Origin: Elymus sibiricus
Taxonomy: Eukaryota > Streptophyta > Magnoliopsida > Poales > Poaceae
Direction of reading: 5' to 3'
DNA length: 64,000 bases
Assembly (NCBI GenBank): GCA_039707655.1
Contig: CM077668.1
Span: 64,745,086 to 64,809,085, forward strand
The notes below the pieces were generated by a model. It did no database searches, had not been told where the DNA came from, and saw only the letters and a list, made by a program, of their open reading frames with translations. Both the position numbers and the translations under genes were made by a program. Shown here in pieces: positions 24,301 to 34,170 of this stretch (position 1 is its first letter; the number at the start of each line of letters is the position of its first letter).

Positions 24301-24622
24301 CTTCCCCCATTGTAGTACCATCGTATTCAGGGAACCCAACATAGTTGTCATCATCCTCTTCTTCTTCATTCTCTTCCATTAGAACCCCTCTTTCTCCGTG
24401 CTTGGTCCAACAGTTATATCCGGACATGAAACCGGACGTAAACAGGTGGACGTGAATGACTTTTGAGCTAGATTAATTCCTATCATTCTTACAGACACCA
24501 CATGGACAACACATAAAACCATTCTGCTTGTTTGCCTCAGCCGCACGCAGAAAACTATGCATGCCATTAATGAACCGGGGAGAGCGTCGGTCATCGTACA
24601 TCCATTGCCGACTCATCTTCAT
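21312..24622 (-). pseudogene. TNP2 (TnpD-type) CACTA transposase, degraded
   Basis: TNP2 is the catalytic transposase that cuts the element at its CACTA ends. The frame starts MKMSRQWMYDDRR at 24622. It continues through an acidic stretch, the TNP2 core with QGPKQPGNDIDVYLRRLVEE, GYHACTHCLDET, LRKKGKHF and IDVMHVTKNLCVNLLG, and a C-terminal part with ASFGGWL and PLFRCKWVN, ending at a TGA at 21312-21314. The Transposase_21/TNP2 family assignment is firm. Lesions: TAA at 24473-24475, a 1-bp frameshift near 24118 (just before LLQWKAENG), and TAG at 22068-22070. The long central frame 24104-22068 is intact. Confidence 0.88.
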
Positions 24623-24707
24623 TACACAACACCGAAAAGACCAAATTAATACAAGTTCATACATATAGTTCATACACACTTATTCTCATAAAACAACATA
24701 AAACTAT

Positions 24708-25155
24708 CTAGCTAAAGCATTTAAATGCAACAACAAATGCCATCAAAATCGCAACTAAGGTAATAATTGATCCAACAGCATAATGATACCAAGCCTCTGT
24801 ATTAACGGCATAGTTTCTAATCTTTCTAATCTTCAAGCGCATTGCATCCATCTTGATCTTGTGATCATCGACGACATCGGCAACATACAACTCCAATTTC
24901 ATCTTCTCTTCTTCAATTCTTTTCAATTTTTCTTTCAAATACTCGTTTTCCTTTTCAACTAAATTTAACTTCTCGACAAGAGGGTCGGTTGCAATTTCCG
25001 GTTCACATACCTCCTAGATAAAAATATCTATGTCAACTTGATGGGCATAATTGTCATAAACGCGAAATGCAACAAATAGTTATAAAAGAGAATATATATA
25101 CCACATCCGAATCATAAACCGGACGAGGGCCGACGGGGACGGATATCAAAGTCAT
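24708..25155 (-). CDS. Small CACTA-borne coiled-coil protein with C-terminal membrane helix
   Basis: Exon 1 is 25155-25102 (MTLISVPVGPRPVYDSDV) and exon 2 is 25013-24708; the donor GTATAT and acceptor ATCTAG fit. The product is 119 residues. It has a charged, probably coiled-coil middle (LVEKENEYLKEKLKRIEEEK) and one hydrophobic helix near the C-terminus (VGSIITLVAILMAFVVAFKC). This is the layout of a tail-anchored protein. No known enzyme motif. It is the first gene after the right-end promoter, about 90 bp upstream of TNP2, and has no stops, unlike its neighbours. Function unknown. Confidence 0.6.
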
Positions 25156-25653
25156 GGCACTATGTATAACAAACAATCATACATGTAAGAAAATTATACA
25201 ATTAACTATCTAAATCATACAAATAAGATTTTTTTATAAAAAAGATAAGAACAAGAGGCTCACCAAGGTGGTGCCGGCGACGGGACGGTGCGGGCGATCT
25301 ACGGTGGTTAGGACGGGGATGGGAAGGCACTAAGTAAACCACACCTACACATATGCAAACTAAGAAGTTAATTTGAGCTCAAATTGCATATAAATCAAAT
25401 AAACTCCCACATAATTACTCCCAAACTAGAACCCACAAATCACTATACTTAATTATAGAGCATTGCACGGGCTAATCTAGCAATGAGAGATGAAAGGACA
25501 AAGTTGCTAACCATTGTGAACACTTGGATAGATGGGGTGCCTTCAAATCTTGACAAATCTTTGGCAAAAATGGAGGATGAGCTCGAGAGCAAGGGGAAGA
25601 ACAGAGGAGAGAAAGGGGAAAACAGAGAGAATGGGCTCGGGCTGGACGAAGGG

Positions 25654-25661
25654 TTTATATA
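25654..25661 (-). promoter_or_regulatory. TATA box at right end of CACTA E
   Basis: The minus strand reads TATATAAA just inside the subterminal repeats and upstream of the small coiled-coil gene and TNP2. It is the likely promoter for both. Confidence 0.5.
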
Positions 25662-25669
25662 GGGACGTC

Positions 25670-25969
25670 TTTAGTCCCGGTTGGTTATACAAACCGGGAC
25701 TAAAGGTCCACCTCTAGTCCCGGTTTGTGATACAAACTGGGACTAAAGGTGATCGTGGGGCCCCAGCCTGACACCAGCCTGCCACCACCCCTTTAATCCC
25801 GGTTTGTATCACAAACCGGGACTATAGGTAGAAAATGAACCGGGACTAATGATGCCCGTGCCCCAGACCGCTCCTAGCCGTTGGAACCGGGACTAATGGT
25901 CACATTAGTCCCGGGCCGTAATCAAACCGGGACTAAAGGGTTGGACGAAAGGTCTGTTTTCTACTAGTG
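25670..25969. repeat. Right terminus and subterminal repeats of CACTA E
   Basis: At least four inverted pairs of TAGTCCCGGTT and AACCGGGACTA end in CTACTAGTG, the exact complement of the left terminus. The array is denser than on the left side. Confidence 0.88.
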
Positions 25970-25972
25970 GAA

Positions 25973-26832
25973 AGATCAAACAAAGCAGGTGCGGGCAAAG
26001 TAATAACCTCACGGGTGCCCTGGCTAAATACCAAGTTATACTGGAATCGAACCTTACCCTTATCAATAAAATCATGTTCAACCATGCTATCATAGTCTAA
26101 GTATTTTGTGGGTAAAAGTTCATCTTCATCATGTCTAATGGGGATTTCAAAATGTCTAGCTAGGCGAGAAGCATATATACCACCATAAATAACACCCTTA
26201 AAATGGTTAGTGTGCAGGCGACGTGCAACAATAGCTCCCAAACTGAAAGTTCTATCACATAAGAGCGCAGAACGCAGAATAGCAAGATCAGGTGAACTAA
26301 GTGTTCCACTCTCCCATCTACCAGTCAAGCATCTCCCAGCCAATAATGAAAAGTATCGCAGAATAGGGAAATGTAAACTAGCAACTCTCGCCTTGGAGAC
26401 ACCTCTCCTTACCCCAACAGTCACATCAAACACAAAGTTCTCAACGTCTGCAGGATGTGGTTCTAGTGGACTACCCTCATTAGGAATTTTGCAAGTTTGA
26501 CAGAACCTATCAAGTGTCATTTCATAAGAATGATCGTAAAGGTGAAATGATACGGTAGGTGTGTCTCTCCTAGGCATGAATCGAAAGTTTTGCACAAAGG
26601 TATTAGTGAGAAGAAGGTACTGGTCACACTTATCTTCGAGGAAGGGAGTTATGCCTACCTTCTCCGCCAACTGATAGAAATCCTGTTGAATACAAGCTTC
26701 TCCCAAAAACGTATCACTCGGCCACTCACATGGCCGCACTTCGGCTGCATGAGGAAGATTGTATTTGGGCTTCTCTTCCGGAGTTTCCGCGGAACCCCGG
26801 CTTGAAGAGCCTCTCAAAAGCCTCCTAAGCAT
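25973..26832 (-). pseudogene. Env-position ORF of element D, N-terminal part
   Basis: The frame starts MLRRLLRGSSSRGSAE and includes CEWPSDTFLGEACIQ, LLLTNTFVQNFRF, FCQTCKIPNEGS, LSSPDLAILRSALL and GAIVARRLHTNHFKG. I recognise this as the extra ORF that lies 3' of the pol position in WHAM/Wilma-type Athila elements. It is often called env-like by position, but it lacks a signal peptide or membrane span here and its function is unknown. The frame is open to the insertion point of CACTA E and rejoins at 14018. Before that insertion it was a full 346-codon ORF. Confidence 0.72.
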
Positions 26833-27220
26833 TTTCTTTTTCTCTGATTTTTTTTGAAAATTTTAGGCCACGAATAAGATGTTAACAAAACTTAACAAAA
26901 TTGATAGCAACTACTCCCACAAGTGCCTAGAGGCTATATCATTCATCAAAATTACTTAGAACCAAGCAAATCAAACATGCAAGCTCATTTACCATGGCAC
27001 CAACAACAGCAAAATATGCAAAATATACTCCACTAGAACAAAAACTAATTGGACCATTGGAGGAGTCACATACCAAGGAATGATTTCTCCGAACAGTTTC
27101 AGAAACGGAGCTCCGAGCAAGGAGATAAAAAATCTCACGAAAATGAGCAAGAACACGAGAATGAAAGCAAGGATGATTTTTTGTGGAGGTGGAAGAAGGC
27201 TGTGGGCATGAGCACTAAGT
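26833..27220. other. Leader before env-position ORF of element D
   Basis: AT-rich non-coding sequence between the LTR-like segment (27220-27450) and the env-position ORF. I see no gene. On the minus strand it could be the 5' leader of a transcript started within the LTR-like segment. Confidence 0.4.
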
Positions 27221-27450
27221 GAGTGGGTCCCTGGGGGGCCCACAAGCCTGCATGGCATGCCCAGGGGGTAGGCGTGCCATGTGAGCTTGTGGCTCTCTGG
27301 TGCACCCCCCTGGGGTGTGTTCAGTGCCAAAAATTCTTATATATTCTAGAAAAAATCATACTAAATTTTCAGGTCATTCTGAGAACTTTTATTTTCAGGA
27401 CATTTTTTATTGCATGTATAATTCAGAAAAAGGGATAAACATGGCATTTT
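27220..27450 (-). repeat. LTR-like segment inside element D
   Basis: On the minus strand this matches part of D's own LTR in order: AATAAAAGTTCTC, a CTGAAAATTT block, TCTAGAATATATAA, then a GC-rich hairpin (27241-27250 pairs imperfectly with 27282-27291), then GGGCCC-type sequence. It is clearly related but diverged. It lies directly upstream of the env-position ORF. Confidence 0.65.
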
Positions 27451-27639
27451 GCTTTATTAAACCTAAAATAACAGAGGACAACATATAGGTTCAGAAAGTT
27501 GTGCTTACGAAATTCATCTATGGTATGTCCCTCGAAGAGGATTCATTAAGAAGGTTGATCAGGTCTTATTAATAAACCATTTCCGAATGACATAAAATCG
27601 AAGAACTTTTGTATAGCACTAAGTTACCTCAATGGGATA

Positions 27640-29110
27640 TGTATTTCCCCAACAATAAGAGTTTGATATTTCTTTTCAGGAACGAAAACGGGAAAATCAA
27701 AATTTCCAATAGTGATTGTCATAATTGTTTCAATAGTATTGATGCTATTCACTTTGTTTGTCTTCTTCGGAAAATATACCGTATGCTCATTACCATTGAC
27801 ATGAAAAGTGACCTTGCTTTTGTTGCAATCAATAACAGCCTTGCAGTGTTCAGAAAAGGTCTACCAAGGATAACCGATATATTGTCGTCCTCGGGCATAT
27901 CAAGAATACCAAAGTCTGTTAAGATAGTAACATTAGCAACTACAACAGGAACATCCTCACAAATTCCAACAGGTATAGCAGTTGATTTATCGACCATTTG
28001 CAAAGAGATTTCAGTGGGTGTCAACTTACTCATGTCAAGTCTTCTATATAAAGAGAAAGGCATAACACTAACACCAGCTCCTAAATCACACAAAGCAGTT
28101 CTGACATAGTTATTTTTAATGGAGCATGGTATAGTAGGTATTCCTGGATCCCCTAACTTCTGAGGTATTTTTCCTTCAAAAGAATAATTTGCAAGCATAG
28201 TGGAAATTTCAGCCTCCGGTATTTTTCTTTTATTGGTGACAATATCTTTCATGTATTTAGCATAAGGAGGTATTTTCATAATTTCAGTCAAGGGTGTTCG
28301 CAAATACAAAGGTCTAAGCATTTCAACAAAGTGATTAAAAGCCTCTTCATCTCTTTATTTAACAGCCTTGCTAGGAAATGGCATAGGTTTTTGAACCCAT
28401 GGTTCCCTTTCCTTACCATGTTCTCTAGCAACGAAGTCTTTTTTGTCATATCTTTCATTTTTAGGAGGTGGCTCATCAAGCTCAACTGCAGGTTCTATTT
28501 CTATATCATTGTCGGATTCTTTATTGTTGTCTCGTTGAGTATCAATGTGATCATCATTAGAACCATCATTTTCATTATCACTAGTTTCATGTTCATTACC
28601 AGATTGAGTCTCGGCATCAAAAATAGAAACCTCATTAGGATTCTCAGGGTTTTTTTCTATAACAGGATCACTAGGAGCATGCAAAGTTCTATCTTTATTC
28701 TTTTTCTTCTTCCTAGGTGAACTAGGTGTAGCATCATTACTTCTCTGAGAATCATGTTTGATTCTTTTAGGATGACCCTCAGGACATTGAGGATCCTGAG
28801 TCATTTTACCTCCTCTAGTCACTACCCTAACATCATGATCATTGTTTTTATTATTCATTTCATTAAGAAAATCATTTTGTGACTTAGCAACTTGTTCTAA
28901 TTGTGTTTGAACCATTGATGAGTGCTTACATATTCCTCTAACATCATTAGCAATCCTAAACATCATATCACTCAAGCGTTCAATCATAAAAGCATTGCGG
29001 TTCAGTTGATCACTTATAAATTTATTGAAGTTTTCTTGCTTAATAATGAAATCATCAAATTCATCCAAGCACTGACTAGGAGATTTATTATAAGGCATCA
29101 CCCTCATCAA
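27640..29110 (-). pseudogene. gag C-terminal linker and aspartic protease of element D
   Basis: The frame 29110-28355 is an acidic, low-complexity linker. After a TAA at 28355-28357 it continues in phase (28321-27749) with the retropepsin region: ALCDLGAGVSVMP, where DLGA is the active-site triad form usual in Athila, and ILGRPFLNTA, the flap-distal motif. Shortly after, near 27850, a frameshift ends the match. Reverse transcriptase, RNase H and integrase do not follow. The protease would cut the gag precursor. Confidence 0.75.
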
Positions 29111-30404
29111 ATCTATAGAGAGAATTTACCTCTACTACCTGTGTCGGGATATCGAGTCCATGTATTTCTTCAATAGGTGGTAGATTTTTAACATCTTCAG
29201 ATTTAATACCTTTCTCTTTCATAGATTTCTTTGCTTCTTGCATATCTTCTGGACTGAGAAACAAAATACCCCTTTTCTTCTGAGTTGGCTTGGGAGGTGG
29301 TTCAGGTGGTGTCCAATTATTGGCATTTCTTAATATACTATTCAATAATTCCTGTGCCTGTTCAACAGTTTGTTCCCTGAAAATACAACCAGCACAACTA
29401 TCTAGGTAGTCCCTAGAAGCATCGGTTAGTCCATTATAAAAGATATCAAGTATTTCATTCTTTTTAAGGGGATGATCAAGCAAAGCATTCAGTAATTGGA
29501 GAAGCCCCCCCCCCCCAAGCTTGAGGGAGATGGTCTTCCTCAAGTTGCACAAAGTTATATATTTCCTGTAAAGCAGCTTGTTTCTTATGAGCAGGATTTT
29601 TTTTCCAGTGAAGTAGTAAATCATATCCTGGGGACTATGCACACAGCCAGGAGCAAGAGTATTAAACCATTCTTTAGCATCACCCTTTAACGAGAAAGGA
29701 AACAACTTAAGAATATAATAGTAGCGAATCTTTTCCTCTTGAGCAAATAGGGTGGCTATATCATTCAGGTTAGTAAGGTGTGCCACAACAGTTTCAGATT
29801 CATAACCATGAAAAGGATCGGATTCTACCAAGGTAATTAATTCAGGATCAACAGAGAATTCATAATCCTTATCAGTAACAAAGATAGGAGAGGTTGCAAA
29901 CTTAGGAGCATATTTCATTCTTTCATTCATAGCCTTTTCTTTCAGCTTACTTAATAATTTCTTAAGATCCTCCCTATCATTACAAGCAAGAAATTCCTTA
30001 GCAATCTCTCCATCCATAACATAACCCTCAGGTACATTAGGTATTTTAATTCTAGTAAGAGTGCTAGGAGTAACAGGTGATTCATCAATTTCATCATTTT
30101 CATTAGTTTCCAATTCTTTAGCTTTAGCAATTTGAGCATCAAGAAAATCACCAAGTGGCATTGTTTCATCAAGCAAAGTAGTAGCATCATCATGAGTATC
30201 ATCAATAGCAGAAGCAGTGTCTGTTACTTGTGACATATCAGATTGAATAACAGGTGATGGCGTCGCAAGTCGACTTAAACCAGAAGGTGAATCAAGTGCA
30301 AAGCTAGATGGCAGTTCCTTACCTCCCCTCATCTTAGAGGGTACGATCTTGGTCTTAGCATCCTTCAGATTCTTCATAGTGACAAGCAAATAATTAAGTC
30401 CCAA
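29088..30404 (-). pseudogene. gag of element D
   Basis: The frame 30404-29088 includes the gag-domain motif KLFPFSLKGDAKEWFNTLAPG. A more likely start is the Met at 30374 (MKNLKDAKTK). Between a T-run near 29602 and a C-run near 29507 the frame gives atypical residues, as if two compensating indels had shifted it; the 12-base C-run is a likely slippage site. The frame ends at 29088 and the following linker is in another phase, so a further frameshift separates it from the protease. Confidence 0.72.
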
Positions 30405-30427
30405 GTGAACTTAATAAATAGAGCTAT

Positions 30428-30447
30428 GCTCCCTGGCAACGGGGCCA
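30428..30447 (-). other. Primer binding site of element D
   Basis: The minus strand reads TGGCCCCGTTGCCAGGGAGC, two changes from the Athila consensus, 11 bp from the LTR end at 30459. It proves that 30459-31636 is the 5' LTR and that the element runs on the minus strand. Confidence 0.72.
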
Positions 30448-30458
30448 GAAAACAGTCT

Positions 30459-31636
30459 TGATGACCCACAAGTATAGGGGATCGTAACAGTAGTAACTTA
30501 GCAAAGATCAATATGAGCAAAGCATAGGCATTGGATCAACGATGGATATTTGTGTGGATGACATTCATCATGTAACAGTCACAACCTAGAGCGATACACA
30601 ATAGCTCCAATTCATTAATTCAATGTAGGCATGTATTCCGTATATAGTCATACGTGCTTATGATAAGAACTTGCATGACATCTTTTGTCCTACCCTCCCG
30701 TGGCAGCGGGGTCCATAAGGAAATCTAAGGGATATTAAGGCCTCGTTTTAATAGAGAACCGGAACAAAGCATTAACACTTAGTGAATACATGAACTTCTC
30801 ATACTACGGTCATCACCGGAGTGAATCCCAATTATTGTGACCTTGGGGTTTACGGATCATAACACGTAATAGGTGCATACACCTTGCAAGATAGGATCTA
30901 AAACTCACTTATATTCATGAAAACATAATAGGTTCAGATCTGAAATCATGGCACTCCGGCCCTAGTGACAAGCATTAGGCATAGCAAAGTCATAGCAACA
31001 TCAATCTCAGAACATAGTGGATACTAGGGATCAAGCCCTAACAAATTGACTCGATTACATGATAAATCTCATCCATCTCCATCACCGTCCAGCAAGTCTA
31101 TGAAGGAATTACTCACTCCCGGTGGTGAGCATGATGGAATTGTCGATGGAGAAGGGTTGATGATGACGATGGCGACGAATCCCCCTCTCCGGAGCCCCGA
31201 ACGGACTCTAGATCAGCCCTCCCGATGAAGAACAGGAGGTAGCGACGGCTCTGTATTGTAAAACATGATGAAACTTTCTCTCTAATTTTTTTCTCCGTGG
31301 GATGGAACTTATAGGACCAGAGGTAGGGCAAACAGAGGCTCGAGGGGCCCACAAGCTCAGGTGGCGCACCCTGGGGGGGCACGCCACCTGAGCTTGTGGC
31401 TTTGTGGTGCCCCCCCTCCAGTAGATCTTTTCGCCAATATTTTTTATATATTCCAGAAAAATTCTTCGCAAATTTTCAGCCGAAACCGAGAACTTTTATT
31501 TCTGCACAAAAACAACACCATGGTAGTTCATCTGAAAACAGCATCAGTCCGGGTTAGTTTCATTCAAACCATGCAAGTTAGAGTCCAAAACAAGAGCAAA
31601 AGTGTTTGGAAAAGTCGATACGTTGGAGACGTATCA
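30459..31636 (-). mobile_element. 5' LTR of element D
   Basis: At 1178 bp it is shorter than the 3' LTR because a segment of about 190 bp is missing. The deletion lies between two GTAACAG repeats that remain in the 3' LTR at 10379-10385 and 10571-10577. The leader hairpin pairs 31350-31359 with 31389-31398. Confidence 0.82.
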
Positions 31637-31923
31637 TCTCCCTATGGAGAAGTGGTTTAAATTCCATCCACCCATTAAATATAGTTGTGAAGAACCTATT
31701 ATTACTAAAACTGAAAAACTTGCTTACGCTGCTAATCCTGTTGTGCCTTTTGCTTTTATTGAGAAACCTCCTTTCCCAGTTAGGATTAAGGAACATGCTA
31801 AGGCTGGAACTGTGATTCATAAGAGTAATATGAAAACACCTAAACACTCTGAACAAATTAAAGTAGAACCTCCTATTGTAATGGTTAAAGATATCTTGGT
31901 TGATAATATTGATGGACATGTTA
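31637..31923 (+). pseudogene. gag of element C, second part
   Basis: From 31642 the frame continues the gag reading interrupted at 10353: MEKWFKFHPPIKYSCEEPI and on. The phase fits when one copy of the target duplication is counted. At 31924 it is cut by the end of a second CACTA-type element. No more of element C is found further right. Confidence 0.72.
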
Positions 31924-32279
31924 CACTACAGAAAAAAGACACTTCCATGACATTATGGTCTGAACGAAAACTTTTTCTGTCATGGATATGACACTTCCAT
32001 GACGATAATTGTGACAAAAACACGTATCATCATAGATGTGGTGGGCTCCTACTTCTATGACAAAAAAATATGATAGAAAATGGGCTTTTCACCCTGGGCG
32101 GGCTGGAGACGCACCTGCAACATTCTTTGGGCCGTCCATGATGTAAAAAATCATGGTAGAAGTGAGGGCGAGGAAATTTTCGGGGAGCTCCCGGTATACA
32201 GTGGGTGGTCGGGCCTGAGCGATGCAATGGTTTGCGCGTTTTTATCGTATGCGCGCGTGTGTGCGAGCCGTGTTTGCTA

Positions 32280-32640
32280 ACTAAACCTGAGCAAGGCGTT
32301 CGCTTACTGAACCCGAGTGATCGATCGATCCCTCGCACTACGTACTGAACATGAGCGATCCCACTAGCTACGTACTGAAGCTAATCGATCCCTTTGCTGC
32401 TAACTGAACCCGAGCGATTCCTTCGCTGCTAACTGAAGCCGATCGATCCCTTCGCTGCTAACTGAACCCGAGCGATCGATCCCTTCGCTGCTGCTTACTG
32501 AAGCCGATTGATCGATGCGTTGCATCGAGCCCCCGTGCGAGACGTAGCCGGTTGGTTGCCTCTTGATGAACAGTGCTAGTTGCTGCCGCGCGTGCGATAC
32601 GTAGAACGAGTCGAGACTTGCATCGATCGATCGAGCCCCT
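32280..32640. repeat. Minisatellite with CTGAACCCGAGCGATCGATC-type units
   Basis: Units of about 35-40 bp carry ACTGAA(C/G)CCGA and GCGATCGATCCCTTCGCTGC. They are typical of subterminal arrays of large Triticeae CACTAs. No coding potential is claimed. Confidence 0.7.
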
Positions 32641-33420
32641 TGCGCGAGACATGGTGAGTTGACCTAGCCGGTTGGTTGGCTGTGGATGAACAGTCCCATT
32701 GCTGCCATCTGCTCATATGCCCCACCCCAGCCTGTGGGTTGGCTGTGGATGAATAGTACCCTGGCCATGTGTAGCTGGTTGGCGCTGGATGAACAGGACC
32801 CCGATCGATCGAGGAGGCCGTGCCGTGGTACGCTACACCCTAGCCGGTTGGGGGTGGATGAACAGGGGCCTGTGGAGGCTGAAGGAAGTCGACGGTGGAT
32901 GAGCAGTAGCCCGTGGAGGCTGGAGGTAGTCGAGGGTGGATGAACAGTAGCACGTGGAGTCCCGTTTTGCGGTACGCCATACCCCTCCCGATGAACAGAC
33001 CCCGTTTTGACCATAGGCGGTTGAAGAGATGTTCGTTCCATCCGGTTTACGGTACGCCAGACCCCTCCTGATGAACAGGACCCCGTTTCGACCGTAGGCA
33101 GTTGAACAGAAGTCTGTTTCCTCCGTTTTGCAGTATGCCAGACCCCTCCCGATGAACAGGATCCCATTTCGACCGTAGGCGGTTGAACAGAAGTCCGTTT
33201 CCTCCATTTCGTGGTACGCCACACCCCCAGCCGGTGGGGGGGTCGATGTTTCGGCTGTTCCGTCCAAGCCGGTTGGCTCCCAATGAACAGGACGCATTCC
33301 AACCCAGTCGGTTGCCTCCCGGCGAACACGGCGCTGATTCTCCATTCTGACCTAGCCGGTTGGCTGCCGATGAACAGGACGCCGTTGCTGCTTTCCGTTG
33401 CCTCTGCCACGTTGCCTCTA
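32640..33420. repeat. GATGAACAG minisatellite array
   Basis: Roughly a dozen variable units contain GATGAACAG(G/T) followed by TAGCCGGTTGG or CCGTTT-type sequence. The long minus-strand frames over it (33410-32664, 33345-32833) repeat the same peptide in several phases and are products of the array. Confidence 0.7.
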
Positions 33421-33815
33421 CATGTACACGAGCCTAAGCCGTATGCGCGAGTACGCGTTCGAGACCCCGCCCGTATGTACGTAAGTGACTATATTTTTTG
33501 CAGCGTGGCTGTACGTACGTGTACACGATTTAGACGGAACCACGTGACATGCTACGTCGGGGGCTCTACTACGACATGTGCCGCTCCTTACTCGGCCACG
33601 GTTCATCGTTGCATAGAGACTGATCGACCAGTATATACGTACATATTCTCGACCAGACAGATAATGCTACGTACGCTTCGACCTGGTGGGTCCCAACTGT
33701 CAGGGGGAATAAGGAGGCACTTCCTTGCGTGCGAAGATATAGCTGGGGGTCCCAGCTGTCAGGAGGAGAATCATTTTTTTCGTGTAATGAGGAGGCAGTT
33801 GCATGCGTGCGTCCA

Positions 33816-34170
33816 TCGACCTGGTGCGTCCCCACTGTCAACCTCTCCACGTACAGTCCTCTTCCGATGAGTCTTGTTTGTTGACCACATTGACCACGCC
33901 GCGCCGAGCGCACCAAGGCAGTGGACGATGGTGAGGCCCCGGACGGGAATGACCCAGAGATGGGGAAAATGCAGCAGTGGAGTCGCGGACGGAGAGGAGT
34001 ACGAGGGTTGACTTGTTCAGGTGCGGCGTGGGGCTACAGTCGGCGGAGAATGACAGGAGGGGTGGAGGGATGGCCTGGCCGGTGGTGGGGTAGCGCTTCG
34101 CAGCGAGGCATGTGAAGCAGCGCCGCTAGCCACCGAAGGCGGGAGCAGGAGAGATTGAAGATGCATGCCG
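33816..34170. repeat. Diverged duplicated block, copy 1
   Basis: Shares with 35218-35600 the ordered segments GACCTGGTG, CTCTCC-TACAGTCCTCT, CTTGTTTGTTGACCA, ACGAGGGTTGACT and GGCGGGAGCAGG. The region is GC-rich and gene-like in composition but has no continuous recognisable ORF. Confidence 0.65.

Larger units (their letters stand above)
14022..25969 (-). mobile_element. CACTA (DTC) DNA transposon E, complete ends
   Basis: The ends are CACTAGTAG (14022-14030) and its complement CTACTAGTG (25961-25969). The 3-bp target duplication GAA is at 14019-14021 and 25970-25972. Length is 11,948 bp. Subterminal arrays carry TTTAGTCCCGGTT paired with AACCGGGACTAAAGG. It encodes, on the minus strand, a small coiled-coil/membrane protein, a TNP2 transposase and a Transposase_24/DUF8039/ULP1-like protein. 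All larger genes have stops, so it is inactive unless helped in trans. It belongs with the Caspar/Jorge-type Triticeae CACTAs; I cannot fix the family. Confidence 0.92.
10354..31636 (-). mobile_element. Athila-like element D (WHAM/Wilma-like), nested in element C
   Basis: Two LTRs in the same orientation bound the element: 30459-31636 (5') and 10354-11717 (3'), both ending ACGTCTCCAACGTATC on the outer side. In minus-strand order it holds a PBS, gag, protease, a non-coding part, an env-position ORF, a long 3' non-coding part and a PPT. Reverse transcriptase, RNase H and integrase are absent between protease (about 27640) and the next ORF (26832), so it is non-autonomous. Flanking 5-mers TGTCC (10349-10353) and TCTCC (31637-31641) look like a target duplication with one mutation. 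Removing D restores the gag frame of element C. The CACTA element E is nested inside. Confidence 0.82.

Noticed and set aside
31602..31991. Single 129-codon plus-strand ORF
   Set aside because: It begins in the LTR of element D, runs through gag of element C and ends inside a CACTA end, so it is a chimera of three elements. Only 31642-31923 is real gag.
32664..33410. 248- and 170-codon minus-strand frames
   Set aside because: Produced by the GATGAACAG minisatellite; the same repeat is open in more than one phase.
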